From: Kiloniella sp. EL199
Lineage (GTDB): Bacteria > Pseudomonadota > Alphaproteobacteria > Kiloniellales > Kiloniellaceae
Length of the DNA stretch: 43,323 nucleotides
Direction: 5' to 3'
NCBI RefSeq assembly: GCF_900313065.1
Contig: NZ_OMPU01000013.1
Span: forward strand, 593,481 to 636,803
In this document: positions 1-7,371 of the stretch, in pieces
How positions within the stretch are numbered: position 1 is the first letter of the stretch
Layout: each line of letters begins with the position of its first letter
The notes under the pieces: model-generated
Seen by the model: the letters and a program-made list of their open reading frames with translations, nothing else
Databases searched by the model: none
Told to the model about the DNA's origin: nothing
Program-made: the position numbers and the translations under genes

Positions 1-390
1 CACCTCAATTCCCAAACCTGGCAGAAGTTGCGAAGCTAGTTCGCGCACACCAGGATAGCAAACGTCCGATACAATCAAGTGATCACCCGCCCGCAAATTA
101 CCCAGGAACAATGTCGCCAATGCGGCCATACCCGATGCGGAAGCAAGAGCAGTTTCCCCTTCCTCAAGGTCCGCGACCCGCTGTTCTAACATGCGGACGG
201 TCGGGTTGGTCCAGCGCGCGTAGACAAAGGGTTTTGCGGTCATGTCGGAAACGTCGTTGGCTGAGAAACCACCAGATTCTGGGTCATAGACGTGGTTCAC
301 CGATGGCGAGATTGTCGGTGCAATGGCTCCGGTGATCGGGTCTGGAGGTGTTCCTGCGTGAACTGCGCGGGTGGCGAAGGCATCGGTCAT
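1..390 (-). CDS. Cys/Met-metabolism PLP-dependent enzyme, N-terminal part (runs off window)
   Basis: The leftward frame is open from ATG at 388-390 to base 1, giving 130 residues; the C-terminus lies outside the window. The translation shows features of the cystathionine gamma-synthase / cystathionine beta-lyase / methionine gamma-lyase family: an N-terminal TRAVHAGTPPDPITGAIAPT segment, YARWTNPTVRMLEQRVADLE, the ASASGMAA turn that holds the PLP phosphate, and a following SDVCYPG. Known members do trans-sulfuration or methionine/cysteine elimination in the cytoplasm with PLP. The catalytic lysine is beyond the edge, so the reaction cannot be fixed. Its start overlaps the stop of the upstream gene (ATGA), so the two are probably translationally coupled. 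The divergent Lrp/AsnC gene is a plausible regulator, by inference. Confidence 0.9.
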   Translation of the reverse strand, partial: MTDAFATRAVHAGTPPDPITGAIAPTISPSVNHVYDPESGGFSANDVSDMTAKPFVYARWTNPTVRMLEQRVADLEEGETALASASGMAALATLFLGNLRAGDHLIVSDVCYPGVRELASQLLPGLGIEV

Positions 391-758
391 TGTATGTCCT
401 CTCCACAGGCTGTGCGAATAGCATCGACATAAGATGTCGGGTCCATAGCATGGGGAAAACAGACCGACACGTGCCCATTCGCCAAAGGCACGACGAGTTG
501 CCTAAAGTTGCCATACCCCACGACGATAAAACTCAAGCCGCCACAATCAATCTCGCCACGGGCACGCGCCAAGGTTAGCAGTACAGGGTTTACTAAGGCC
601 TCTTCGTATCGGTCGCTTTCAGCCGCAGACGCTTCATCCAAGCCTTCACGCTGCTGCATGGAGATTGCGCCATCTTGTGAAATGGCGGCGTAGCGAATAT
701 CAGGCGAGAGACCCAGGATTAGGGTCAGAGCGTTTGATGGAATTAATGTCTGGTTCAT
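387..758 (-). CDS. Small roadblock/LC7-like hypothetical protein
   Basis: A 123-residue protein encoded immediately upstream of the PLP enzyme, sharing the four bases ATGA with it. I do not recognise a named family with certainty. The order of a first strand with ISQDGAIS, a central helix (YEEALVNPVLLTLARARG), a strand pair (GLSFIVVGYGNFRQLVVPL) and GHVSVCFPHAMDP followed by a helix resembles the roadblock/LC7 fold of bacterial MglB-like proteins. This is a fold-level guess. There is no signal peptide or membrane segment. The coupling suggests a partner or accessory role for the PLP enzyme. The start is the ATG at 756-758; upstream TAGGAGTACATA supplies AGGAG about seven bases before it. Confidence 0.72.
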   Translation of the reverse strand: MNQTLIPSNALTLILGLSPDIRYAAISQDGAISMQQREGLDEASAAESDRYEEALVNPVLLTLARARGEIDCGGLSFIVVGYGNFRQLVVPLANGHVSVCFPHAMDPTSYVDAIRTACGEDIQ

Positions 759-898
759 TATGTACTCCTACACTGGCTAGGCGGGAAAACATTAACATGT
801 GATGGTGCTTCTGTATGGCCATTTTTTGTTGTAATATGATTTAAATTGGTCGAAGATTTTCAAAACAAGGCCATTTCAAGTCATAAAGGGAATCGAGT
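759..898. promoter_or_regulatory. Divergent promoter region with GGCCATTT direct repeats
   Basis: This 140-bp space separates the leftward PLP operon from the rightward Lrp/AsnC gene. GGCCATTT occurs at 817-824 and again at 869-876 in the same orientation, 52 bp apart, which is close to five helical turns. Lrp/AsnC proteins are octameric and often bind phased sites in such divergent regions, so these repeats are a possible operator. No convincing -35/-10 pair could be fixed. The assignment is inference. Confidence 0.3.
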
Positions 899-1381
899 GT
901 GACCCAAAAAAAGTTCCAGCCTCTTGATGCTGCTGACAGCAGATTACTTGCTGCTCTGCAAACGAACGCTAATCTATCGACGGAGCAACTCGCCGAGCGT
1001 TGTGGGCTGTCACCGAGTACCGTCCAGCGTCGCCTCCGCACTTTGCGTGAGGCCGATGTGTTGGAATGCTCAGTTGCAGTTCTTAATCCTCGCGCACTTG
1101 GCCCGTTGACGACAGTGCTGGCGATGGTTGAGACAGACCGAGAGCGCCCGCAGGATCGCGACGGACTACGCAGGTGGTGTGAAGCTCAGGACGCTGTGCA
1201 GCAAGCGTATTATGTAACAGGAACAGCAGACTTGATGATGGTGGTCATCACGCCTTCTATCGAAGCATTTGATGCGCTCATGCAAACTTTTCAAGAAGCT
1301 CATCCTATCGTCCGTCGAATTACCACGAATGTGGTTATCCAGACCTTCAAGCGTGGCCTTGCATTACCGCTAGAGTATTAG
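899..1381 (+). CDS. Lrp/AsnC family transcriptional regulator
   Basis: The 160-residue protein begins with GTG at 899. Residues about 8-60 form an AsnC-type winged helix-turn-helix (LDAADSRLLAALQTNANLS, then LAERCGLSPSTVQRRLRTLR). Residues about 70-155 form the RAM/Lrp ligand-binding domain, with YYVTGTADLMMVV as the typical G-x-x-D-L core strand. Family members sense amino acids and control amino-acid metabolism. It is transcribed divergently from the Cys/Met PLP enzyme and its coupled small gene, so local control of that operon in response to a sulfur amino acid or related compound is a reasonable inference. Length is normal for the family. Confidence 0.93.
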   Translation: MTQKKFQPLDAADSRLLAALQTNANLSTEQLAERCGLSPSTVQRRLRTLREADVLECSVAVLNPRALGPLTTVLAMVETDRERPQDRDGLRRWCEAQDAVQQAYYVTGTADLMMVVITPSIEAFDALMQTFQEAHPIVRRITTNVVIQTFKRGLALPLEY

Positions 1382-1694
1382 ACAGCTGCCGATTGCTTGT
1401 GTGTTCATTAATGCGGTAAATGTTGATAGCAGCACGATTTTCAGTGCTCATGAATAGAAATTTGGAACAGGGATGAAAACGATCCTTTTGGCCCGGTACT
1501 ATCAAGCTCAGAAGTTGCCGGAAAACTACACGTCATAAACCCGTGACAAACCTTGTTTGGCTTTGTCATGTTTTAGTCACTGTGGATTAGTTCCCGTTCA
1601 CGCACTTTGCTGCACCTGGAAGAATGGACTCGGAACCGTTATTCGGCATCTTTGAAATTAACGAGGGTCTGATCCTAGGTTAAATCTTGGTCTG
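1382..1694. other. Intergenic stretch with one weak hairpin
   Basis: No gene is supported here. The only clear structure is TGACAAA at 1544-1550 pairing with TTTGTCA at 1562-1568, with a further CC/GG pair inside. It is followed by a short T-rich stretch (TGTTTTAG) and could be a weak terminator for transcription arriving from the Lrp/AsnC gene, although it lies about 160 bases after the stop. Confidence 0.4.
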
Positions 1695-1703
1695 TGTTAT
1701 ACT
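1695..1703 (+). promoter_or_regulatory. Extended -10 promoter element for the 73-residue gene
   Basis: TGTTATACT matches the extended -10 form (TG, one base, TATACT). No good -35 box lies at 17 bp, which extended -10 promoters tolerate. It would start a transcript about 45 bases before the ATG at 1755. Confidence 0.45.
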
Positions 1704-1754
1704 TTTACATGAATGTTTTTAGAGGGCATATGCATGTTGTTATAGGAGAGTAAA

Positions 1755-1976
1755 ATGAATGCTCAGCAAAAAACTTTGACCCGTTCAAAAGCTGCTGGTA
1801 ACTCGATTTACAGAGGTTACGATGGCAATCACGGGGCATTTTATTATAAACGCCTGATGATGGCGAAGATGGGACGTGAATATAAAAGTCCCTTGGCCAT
1901 TTTCCGAGCCATACGAACAAAACAGGATCTGGACCGCCCGGACGGGGCGACAGACATGTTTTTTCGTAGAAGGTAG
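1755..1976 (+). CDS. Small basic hypothetical protein (73 residues)
   Basis: I do not recognise this protein. It starts with ATG at 1755 behind AGGAG (ATAGGAGAGTAAAATG), has an extended -10 promoter upstream, and ends at TAG 1974-1976. It is rich in Lys and Arg, begins MNAQQKTLTRSKAAGN and ends with FFRRR. It has aromatic residues in the centre (GNHGAFYYKRLMMAKMG) and no signal peptide or membrane helix. Small basic soluble proteins of this kind often bind nucleic acid or a larger partner, but nothing here proves that. The good ribosome site and promoter are the main support for its reality. The gene stands alone and faces the leftward terminator at 1995-2029. Confidence 0.6.
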   Translation: MNAQQKTLTRSKAAGNSIYRGYDGNHGAFYYKRLMMAKMGREYKSPLAIFRAIRTKQDLDRPDGATDMFFRRR

Positions 1977-1994
1977 CCTTCACTGATAATCGAA

Positions 1995-2029
1995 TAAAAA
2001 AAAGCCAATCGGCGGGGGACCGATTGGCA
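1995..2029 (-). terminator. Strong Rho-independent terminator (leftward)
   Basis: GCCAATCGG at 2004-2012 pairs perfectly with CCGATTGGC at 2020-2028 around a seven-base loop. Read on the minus strand the stem is followed by eight T (A-tract 1996-2003). There is no T tract on the plus side, so it terminates leftward transcription. Confidence 0.85.
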
Positions 2030-2136
2030 TAGTGAAGATGCTGAGACTCATGGGGGAAGACGTATAAATCACATCAGCACTGTCTCTGCATCAAGAGCAT
2101 CGGGGTAAGATGCGCTTTGGTGAAACTCTCTTGTGT
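1995..2136 (-). ncRNA. Candidate small RNA ending in the strong terminator
   Basis: The leftward terminator has no open reading frame directly in front of it; the nearest leftward gene ends at 2354, more than 320 bases away. On the minus strand TTGAAG (2167-2172) lies 17 bp before AATAAA (2144-2149), a weak sigma70-like pair that would start RNA near 2136 and give about 140 nt. The RNA would carry two C-rich single-stranded candidates, TCTTCCCCCATG and the terminator loop TCCCCCG, both resembling anti-Shine-Dalgarno seeds of known alphaproteobacterial sRNAs. Alternatively it is the 3' end of a long untranslated region of the 63-residue gene. Confidence 0.38.
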
Positions 2137-2353
2137 GCAGCTATTTATTTCTGCGAAATTAGAGAGCTTCAAAACACGGTACAAATATTGGGGTACGGTA
2201 CTGGGGATGCTTGGTGGTCTCGGTTTATATCAATTTATGATTGTAGTAGGCCCTATAAAAATTAAATAATAATTAATTTTTATCCGCAAATCAAAATAAA
2301 ATACGTCTTAAGGTTGTTTTTTTGCGATTTCCGAATTCTAATTCCGGGGAGCT
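2030..2353. other. AT-rich non-coding stretch with palindrome
   Basis: No protein gene is supported. Besides the candidate small RNA it holds a perfect 11-bp inverted repeat, ATAAAAATTAA at 2255-2265 and TTAATTTTTAT at 2273-2283. This is made only of A and T and could be a weak terminator or a protein-binding palindrome for the leftward gene ending at 2354. Confidence 0.4.
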
Positions 2354-2545
2354 TTAAGCTGTTCTGGAAAGAGCAAGAATATAGCGGGTTTTCCAGTTGC
2401 TGACAGGTGATGTCAAAGAGCTAAAGATTGCCTTGAATAATTTGTGTGCTTCTGCGGATCTGGCTTTACGAGCGGTTTGAAAGTGAACGCTCATGTCCAC
2501 TGCGGCCAAATCGAAATCTTTGATATTCTGTGTCATTTTGTTCAT
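2354..2545 (-). CDS. Small hypothetical protein (63 residues)
   Basis: An unrecognised small cytoplasmic-type protein. It begins MNKMTQNIKDFDLAAVDMS and contains ARKARSAEAHKLFKAIF, an amphipathic basic helix, in the middle. The start is chosen at 2545 because AGGA stands eight bases before it (AGGACGAGACTCATG on the minus strand). It is divergent from a LysR regulator with about 110 bp between the starts, so it may be a target of that regulator; this is inference. The arrangement (acidic start, then R-S-E/A-rich helix) recalls short YjiS/DUF1127-like alphaproteobacterial proteins, but the hallmark Arg/Trp pattern is missing, so no family is assigned. Confidence 0.6.
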   Translation of the reverse strand: MNKMTQNIKDFDLAAVDMSVHFQTARKARSAEAHKLFKAIFSSLTSPVSNWKTRYILALSRTA

Positions 2546-2655
2546 GAGTCTCGTCCTATATCTGTATACGCCCTTAATCCTAAGATATGTGAAACTATGA
2601 TAAATGATAATAGGTCTTGTTGGATAAGGATTATATCGTTTATTTTGATAATACT

Positions 2656-3582
2656 ATGGATGTAATCAGTGATATGACCGTGTTTGTCGAAGTCGTGGCT
2701 GCAGGCGGAATGACCGCTGCGGGGCGAAAACTTAACCTGTCTGCGGCTGTTGTCAGCAAGCGAATTGCCAATCTGGAAGAACGTCTGGATGTGCGTTTAC
2801 TTAATCGCACGACAAGGCGCTTGAGCCTGACGGATGAGGGCGCAGGGTATTATGTGCGCTGTAAATCTATTCTTGAAGATATTGAGGATGCTGAAGCCGC
2901 TTTATCCGGTTTGGCTGGTCATGTTAAGGGCACATTGAAGATAACTGCCCCGTCGTCTTTTGGTCGTAAACATATATCTCGATTGCTGCCGGAGTTTTTG
3001 AAACAGTACCCGGATGTATCTATTCAGGTGAGTTTAACAGACCAGATTGTTGATATGGTTCAATCCGGCTTTGACCTCGCAATACGAACGGGTGAATTAA
3101 AAGACAGTAGTCTGATCGCAAGAAAGCTGAGTCCTGCAAGGCGTGTTGTTTGTGCATCACGCGAATATTTGTCCAAGGAAGGGGTGCCCGAACATCCCCA
3201 AGACCTTATCCATCACAATTGTCTGGTCCTTGGATATCCCGGTGGAGTGCATGATCATTGGCACTTCAAAGGCCCCGAAGGACAGATTGATGTGAAGGTC
3301 AAAGGCAATCTGGAAACAAACAATGGTGAAATTCTGAGGGACGCGACGAAAGCAGGGATTGGTATTGCAATTAAATCCACATGGGATATCGCAGACGAAC
3401 TGAAAGCGGGTGAGTTGATCCCTATTCTCAGAGAGTTTGAACTTCCCAGCGCTGCAGTTTATGCGCTTTATCCGAACAGAGAGCATTTACCAGCGAAAAC
3501 CAGATCTTTCATTGATTTTCTGGAAGGTAAATTTGGTAGTGAACCCTATTGGGATCGGGGTATCAGCCTAAAAGATATTTGA
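2656..3582 (+). CDS. LysR family transcriptional regulator
   Basis: A 308-residue LysR protein. Residues 1-62 are the winged helix-turn-helix (FVEVVAAGGMTAAGRKL, then SAAVVSKRIANLEERL and LLNRTTRRLSLTDEG). Residues about 90-295 are the periplasmic-binding-protein-like effector domain (GTLKITAPSSFGRKHISRLL). The start ATG at 2656 is chosen because family members normally begin just before the MxxFVxV helix; an in-frame TTG at 2617 would add 13 unconserved residues. No strong ribosome site precedes either. The domain pattern (LAIRTGELKDSSLIARKL, then CASREYL) is that of the large CrgA/DsdC-like LysR subgroup with unknown ligand. It is divergent from the 63-residue gene and convergent with the sugar dehydrogenase. 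Confidence 0.93.
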   Translation: MDVISDMTVFVEVVAAGGMTAAGRKLNLSAAVVSKRIANLEERLDVRLLNRTTRRLSLTDEGAGYYVRCKSILEDIEDAEAALSGLAGHVKGTLKITAPSSFGRKHISRLLPEFLKQYPDVSIQVSLTDQIVDMVQSGFDLAIRTGELKDSSLIARKLSPARRVVCASREYLSKEGVPEHPQDLIHHNCLVLGYPGGVHDHWHFKGPEGQIDVKVKGNLETNNGEILRDATKAGIGIAIKSTWDIADELKAGELIPILREFELPSAAVYALYPNREHLPAKTRSFIDFLEGKFGSEPYWDRGISLKDI

Positions 3583-3605
3583 CCTGATAGGTCTTTAAAT
3601 GGCGA

Positions 3606-4745
3606 TTACATGTTTGGTGGTTTCAGGCGATAGAGTGTGCCGTTATTTGCATCGGTCAGGATGTAAAGAAAGTCATCGGGTCCTTGTTCTACCGCTCGAA
3701 TACGTCCAACCTCTTCTTCCAACAATCTCTCTTCGTGCACTATTTTACCATCCAGCAATTCCTGTCTGACCAAAAGTTTGAATTTCAAGGCAGATGTGAA
3801 CAGGTTGCCCTTCCAGTTGGGGAAAGCATCCCCTGAATAGAAGGTGATGCCAGCTGGGGCGATCGAAGGAGTCCATTGGTGTACGGGTTGTTGCATGTTC
3901 GGGTGATGAGTGCCTTCACCTATAGAGCCACCGATATACTCTTTGCCATAGGTTATAATCGGCCATCCATAGTTTGACCCTGCTTGTAGTTGGTTTATTT
4001 CATCCCCACCACGTGGTCCGTGCTCACTTACCCACATTTCCCCCGTGAGATAATGTTTCGCGAGGCCTTGTGGGTTGCGATGGCCATAGGAATAGATCTC
4101 CGATAAAGCCGTATCGTCTTGTACAAACGGGTTATTGGCAGCGGGTTGTCCCTGGTCGTTTAATCTAAGCACCTTTCCTGCATGAGAATTCAATTTTTGG
4201 GCACTATGTCTGTTTCCGCGATCTCCGATGGTCATAAATAATAGCCCATCAGTATTAAACCTGATGCGTGAACCATAATGCCTGGAGGTTGTTGACCCTG
4301 TTTCCGCAATAAATATTGTTTGCGGATCAAGAAGCTTTTGTCCGGCAAATCTGGCTTGAGCCAGTGCTGTTGTAGAACCTTCTTTAAGAGGGTGACTATA
4401 GGTAAAATAGATCAGTTGATTTTGTTCGAACGTGGGATGAATTGCTATATCCAGCAGCCCTCCTTGGCCTCTGGTTCTTACCGCAGGGAAGTTATGCAGT
4501 GAAATGTCACGGAGGTTTTTGTTCTTGTAGAGCTTTAAACCTTTTTCCCGTTCGGTAATGAGCAAGGTCTCGTCAGGCAAAAATACCATACCCCAAGGGT
4601 GATCCAGTCCATCTGCAAGTAATTCAAGCTTAAAGGTTTCTTTTTCGCTGTTGAAGATCTCTGGACTCTCAGCCGCAGTTTGATTCAGAGCAGAGAAAAA
4701 AGCCAAGAAAGAAAGCCAGATAGTCAGGTTCTTTTTGTGTAACAT
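3606..4745 (-). CDS. Secreted PQQ-dependent (aldose) sugar dehydrogenase family protein
   Basis: A 379-residue exported protein of the soluble glucose/sorbosone dehydrogenase family, a six-bladed beta-propeller using PQQ and calcium in the periplasm (E. coli YliI type). The start at 4745 has GGAG four bases upstream (GGAGCGCGACATG) and gives a signal peptide MLHKKNLTIWLSFLAFFSAL ending near TAAES. Family blocks seen are GLDHPWGMVFLPD, the LLITEREKGL strand, TRGQGGLLDIAIHP (with the conserved G-G-L-L-D), the MTIGDRGNR loop, YSYGHRNPQGLA (catalytic region), VSEHGPRGGDEIN (calcium/PQQ loop) and AGSNYGWP. Length is normal. It stands alone, converging on the LysR gene. The natural sugar is not predictable. 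Confidence 0.92.
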   Translation of the reverse strand: MLHKKNLTIWLSFLAFFSALNQTAAESPEIFNSEKETFKLELLADGLDHPWGMVFLPDETLLITEREKGLKLYKNKNLRDISLHNFPAVRTRGQGGLLDIAIHPTFEQNQLIYFTYSHPLKEGSTTALAQARFAGQKLLDPQTIFIAETGSTTSRHYGSRIRFNTDGLLFMTIGDRGNRHSAQKLNSHAGKVLRLNDQGQPAANNPFVQDDTALSEIYSYGHRNPQGLAKHYLTGEMWVSEHGPRGGDEINQLQAGSNYGWPIITYGKEYIGGSIGEGTHHPNMQQPVHQWTPSIAPAGITFYSGDAFPNWKGNLFTSALKFKLLVRQELLDGKIVHEERLLEEEVGRIRAVEQGPDDFLYILTDANNGTLYRLKPPNM

Positions 4746-5022
4746 GTCGCGCTCCGATGGATGCTTAATAACGGTATTAAACAAAGGTGCTGTGCCATAA
4801 GGTTTAAAGAGGCATGATAGGCGATAAAGACAGTTGATTTGAAACTATTTGTTCAGAATTTCGTGAGCAAATTTTCCTGAGAATATTTTCTCGCTTTATT
4901 AAATTGTTCTCCAGCGCGGTAGCTTTTATTCCAATGGAGAAGTTATTTTTTAAAAGCTCTTGGGAAATATGTTTTATCAAAAGATGATGGAACCCGGTGC
5001 AAGCCATAAGAGGAGCCCTGCT

Positions 5023-6330
5023 ATGAATAAATCCGACATGGATCTAAATGATGTTCAGAAAAGAGCCTTGAGTGTTTTTACTGCAGGTATATCCAACGGC
5101 GAGTTTGGTTTCCCCCCTGAAACGCTTATTGAGGTTGCAAAGGGAAAAGGAGCCAAGCTGTGGGATAGCCAGGGGCAGGAATATCTGGATTTCTCTATGG
5201 GGTGGGGATCATGCTTGGTTGGTCATGCCCGGGAAGAGGTGGTCGATGCGGTTCAAAGACAAGCAGAGTTGGGATCAAACTTTGCATATCTGAATAGTCA
5301 TGCGCTGCAGTTGGCTGAAGAGATTCAAAGGATTGCGCCTGCTGTTGATCGGTTGCGTTTTTGTGCGTCCGGGACGGAAGCAACAATGTACTGCCAACGA
5401 CTGGCACGGGCCTTTACCGGGAAGAAAAAAATACTGAAGTTTGAAGGGGCTTATCATGGTGCCAATGAAGCCGGGGTTACTTCTCTGTTTCCGCATCAGA
5501 ATCTGGCTTTCCCAACTCCGGAGCTTACTTCCGCGGGAACGCCCATGGCACAGGAAAATCTTTTGATTGCTCCCTATAATGATCTGGACACAACAGAAGA
5601 GATTATAATCGGGAATATCGAAGAAATTGCCGGGGTTTTGATGGAGCCTTTGCAGCGATGTACACCCCCGTTTCCAGGGTTTTTAGAAGGTATTCGCGAA
5701 CTTTGCGACAAGCATGATATCCCACTTATTTTTGATGAGGTCGTGACAGGGTTCAGGCTATCTTATGGTGGTGCACAGGAAAGGTACGGTGTGATTCCTG
5801 ATCTTGTGGCCTATGGCAAAGCTTTGGGTGGTGGGTATCCTATTGGCGCATTCGGTGGGCGTGTTGATATTATGGATCATGTTAACGAACACTATATTGG
5901 TCAGGATAATTATGTGTGGATGGCCTCTACGTTAGGTGGAAATCCGATCTCGACGTCAGCAGCAAATGCTGCGCTTTCGGTTTATCGTGTGCCGGGAACT
6001 TATGAAAAGCTATTTGAAACTGGGGAATATTTACGCGCGAATCTCAGGCGTATTTTAAGTGACCTCGGGGAGCCTGCACAGGTAATCGGTGATGGCCCTT
6101 TGGCGCAGATCGTTTTTACAGATCAAGAGGTTTTTAACTATCGCTCAACGGCGAGTGGTGACAAGGAAAAGGGGCGTGCCATGATGCTGGGCCTTTTCAA
6201 AAGAGGCGTCTTTCTCAATCCAATGGGAACCAAGTTATATATGTCAGTCGCTCACGACAAAGACATCTGTGATGCCTTTTTGATGCGTTTTGAAGATTGT
6301 TTGAAAGATGACGTTCTTTCTGGGTTGTAA
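5023..6330 (+). CDS. Class III aminotransferase, glutamate-1-semialdehyde 2,1-aminomutase-like
   Basis: A 435-residue fold-type I PLP enzyme. The start at 5023 has GAGGAG seven bases upstream; an in-frame TTG at 4960 lacks one. Seen are the N-terminal FPPETLIEVAKGKGAKLWDS, the PLP-phosphate loop CASGTEATM (about 114-122), the aromatic-His stack GAYHG (142-146), the PLP-pyridine Asp in FDEVVTGFR (D238), and the Schiff-base lysine in YGKALGGGYPIGAFGG (K266). The DEVVTGFR and GKALGGGYPIGA blocks are those of HemL-like enzymes. It carries a deviating N-terminus and no hem neighbours, so it may be an aminotransferase of a different pathway rather than the tetrapyrrole enzyme. It stands alone after a 277-bp spacer. 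Confidence 0.88.
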   Translation: MNKSDMDLNDVQKRALSVFTAGISNGEFGFPPETLIEVAKGKGAKLWDSQGQEYLDFSMGWGSCLVGHAREEVVDAVQRQAELGSNFAYLNSHALQLAEEIQRIAPAVDRLRFCASGTEATMYCQRLARAFTGKKKILKFEGAYHGANEAGVTSLFPHQNLAFPTPELTSAGTPMAQENLLIAPYNDLDTTEEIIIGNIEEIAGVLMEPLQRCTPPFPGFLEGIRELCDKHDIPLIFDEVVTGFRLSYGGAQERYGVIPDLVAYGKALGGGYPIGAFGGRVDIMDHVNEHYIGQDNYVWMASTLGGNPISTSAANAALSVYRVPGTYEKLFETGEYLRANLRRILSDLGEPAQVIGDGPLAQIVFTDQEVFNYRSTASGDKEKGRAMMLGLFKRGVFLNPMGTKLYMSVAHDKDICDAFLMRFEDCLKDDVLSGL

Positions 6331-6636
6331 TTTTGTCAATCGATTAGTGAGTTAGAGACCCAGCTGATCAGATCCGTACGAGAAAGACTGAGAGCATGTG
6401 TAACAGAATGTTATTTTTGTGATTGTCTTAAAATGATCATATTGCTTGCATACTTTTCTTAATCATTACGTTAACTCTATGGGGGAGTGTTCTCAGATTG
6501 TTCTTGAATTGAATTTTTTCTGTTTTTTTAGATAAATTTTATCTTAACGTTTGATCGATCGTGATCAGCAGAGTATCAATCCCGGAATAGATCTTGAGAG
6601 TAGTTTTAAGAATGGTTTGTGAGAGAGTTCGAGCAT
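6331..6636. other. AT-rich intergenic stretch
   Basis: No gene is supported. It contains a 15-bp palindrome, AGATAAATTTTATCT near 6531-6545, within a T-rich region and a GATC-rich segment (TTGATCGATCGTGATCA) just after it. These may belong to the promoter of the small gene at 6637, but no -35/-10 pair could be fixed. Confidence 0.4.
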
Positions 6637-6831
6637 ATGCCTGAGATTGGTGATATTTTTTCTAAAAGGCACGCATCGTACCAGGATTGGGAGGTTGTCG
6701 AAGTTTATAAATCGACAATTGACGGGTTGGAATATGCCCGACTCCGCAATAAAAATATTGGCGACAAATCGGTTAGCGCCGTCGAGTTGACGCGTCGTGG
6801 ATCGGATTGGCTTCGTAAAACACCGGCCTGA
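6637..6831 (+). CDS. Small protein of unknown family, paralogue 1
   Basis: A 64-residue protein that I cannot assign to a named family. It aligns without gaps over about 61 residues to the next gene (about half identical): shared blocks are GD(I/V)(F/Y)SKR, QDW, YKS..DG, YARL.N, and EL.R..SDW. The repeated small beta-strand-like pattern ending in SDW suggests a compact domain of about 60 residues. The start is placed at ATG 6637 by alignment to the paralogue; a GTG at 6619 would add six residues. It has no signal peptide or membrane helix. It is followed by its own Rho-independent terminator, so it is a monocistronic unit. Confidence 0.75.
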   Translation: MPEIGDIFSKRHASYQDWEVVEVYKSTIDGLEYARLRNKNIGDKSVSAVELTRRGSDWLRKTPA

Positions 6832-6858
6832 GGATTTATCGGTAAGCTTGTCTGATTT

Positions 6859-6886
6859 AAAGCCCGCTTTACAGCGGGCTTTTTTA
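6859..6886 (+). terminator. Rho-independent terminator
   Basis: AGCCCGCT at 6861-6868 pairs with AGCGGGCT at 6873-6880 around a short loop, followed by TTTTT. It lies 30 bases after the stop of the small paralogue 1. Confidence 0.9.
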
Positions 6887-7062
6887 TGCCCGGATTTGGC
6901 TTTAGAGATCAAAAATAGTGCGGCTGAGTCTGATTTGTGTCCGTGAGGTGACAATTATATGTTAAGCCCGTCTGAGCCCGTGGTTGGTCTTGATGTGGTC
7001 TAAGATCCTTCATAATTTTGAGCGACTGTCATTGTTTCAATTATGAATTACAAAGGTGCTCT

Positions 7063-7344
7063 ATGAAGGAAAAAACGCCAGAGAAATTACCCGTTGTTGG
7101 CGATGTTTATTCAAAGCGGACTCGCTTTTTACAGGATTGGATCGTAACCGATATCTACAAGTCACATGTAGATGGTGTCACCTATGCACGTCTGAAAAAT
7201 CCATTGATGGGCGAAAAGAACGTCGGGGCTGCTGAACTGGTACGAAAAAAATCTGATTGGACAAAGAAAACGGTTAACCAGTCTCCGGTTGATCCAGTTC
7301 TGGATTTTTCTTTGGAACAACAAGTGGAATCCATGAGAGGCTAG
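7063..7344 (+). CDS. Small protein of unknown family, paralogue 2
   Basis: A 93-residue protein with the same domain as the gene at 6637 in residues about 9-70 (VVGDVYSKR, QDWIVTDIYKSHVDG, YARLKN, AAELVRKKSDW). It has an additional acidic C-terminal tail of about 25 residues (VDPVLDFSLEQQVESMRG). The start ATG at 7063 is chosen for the AAGGTG five bases before it and because the paralogue starts at the same place; an in-frame ATG-like start at 7018 adds an unconserved Cys-rich segment. The tail distinguishes the two copies and may be a binding site. The pair looks like an old local duplication. Function is unknown. Confidence 0.78.
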   Translation: MKEKTPEKLPVVGDVYSKRTRFLQDWIVTDIYKSHVDGVTYARLKNPLMGEKNVGAAELVRKKSDWTKKTVNQSPVDPVLDFSLEQQVESMRG

Positions 7345-7371
7345 AACCTGCTTTGGGGAATGTGAGAGAAT

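Noticed and set aside
1705-1983. Leftward open frame of 92 codons opposite the small basic gene
   Set aside because: No ribosome site; the plus-strand frame has AGGAG and a promoter-like element.
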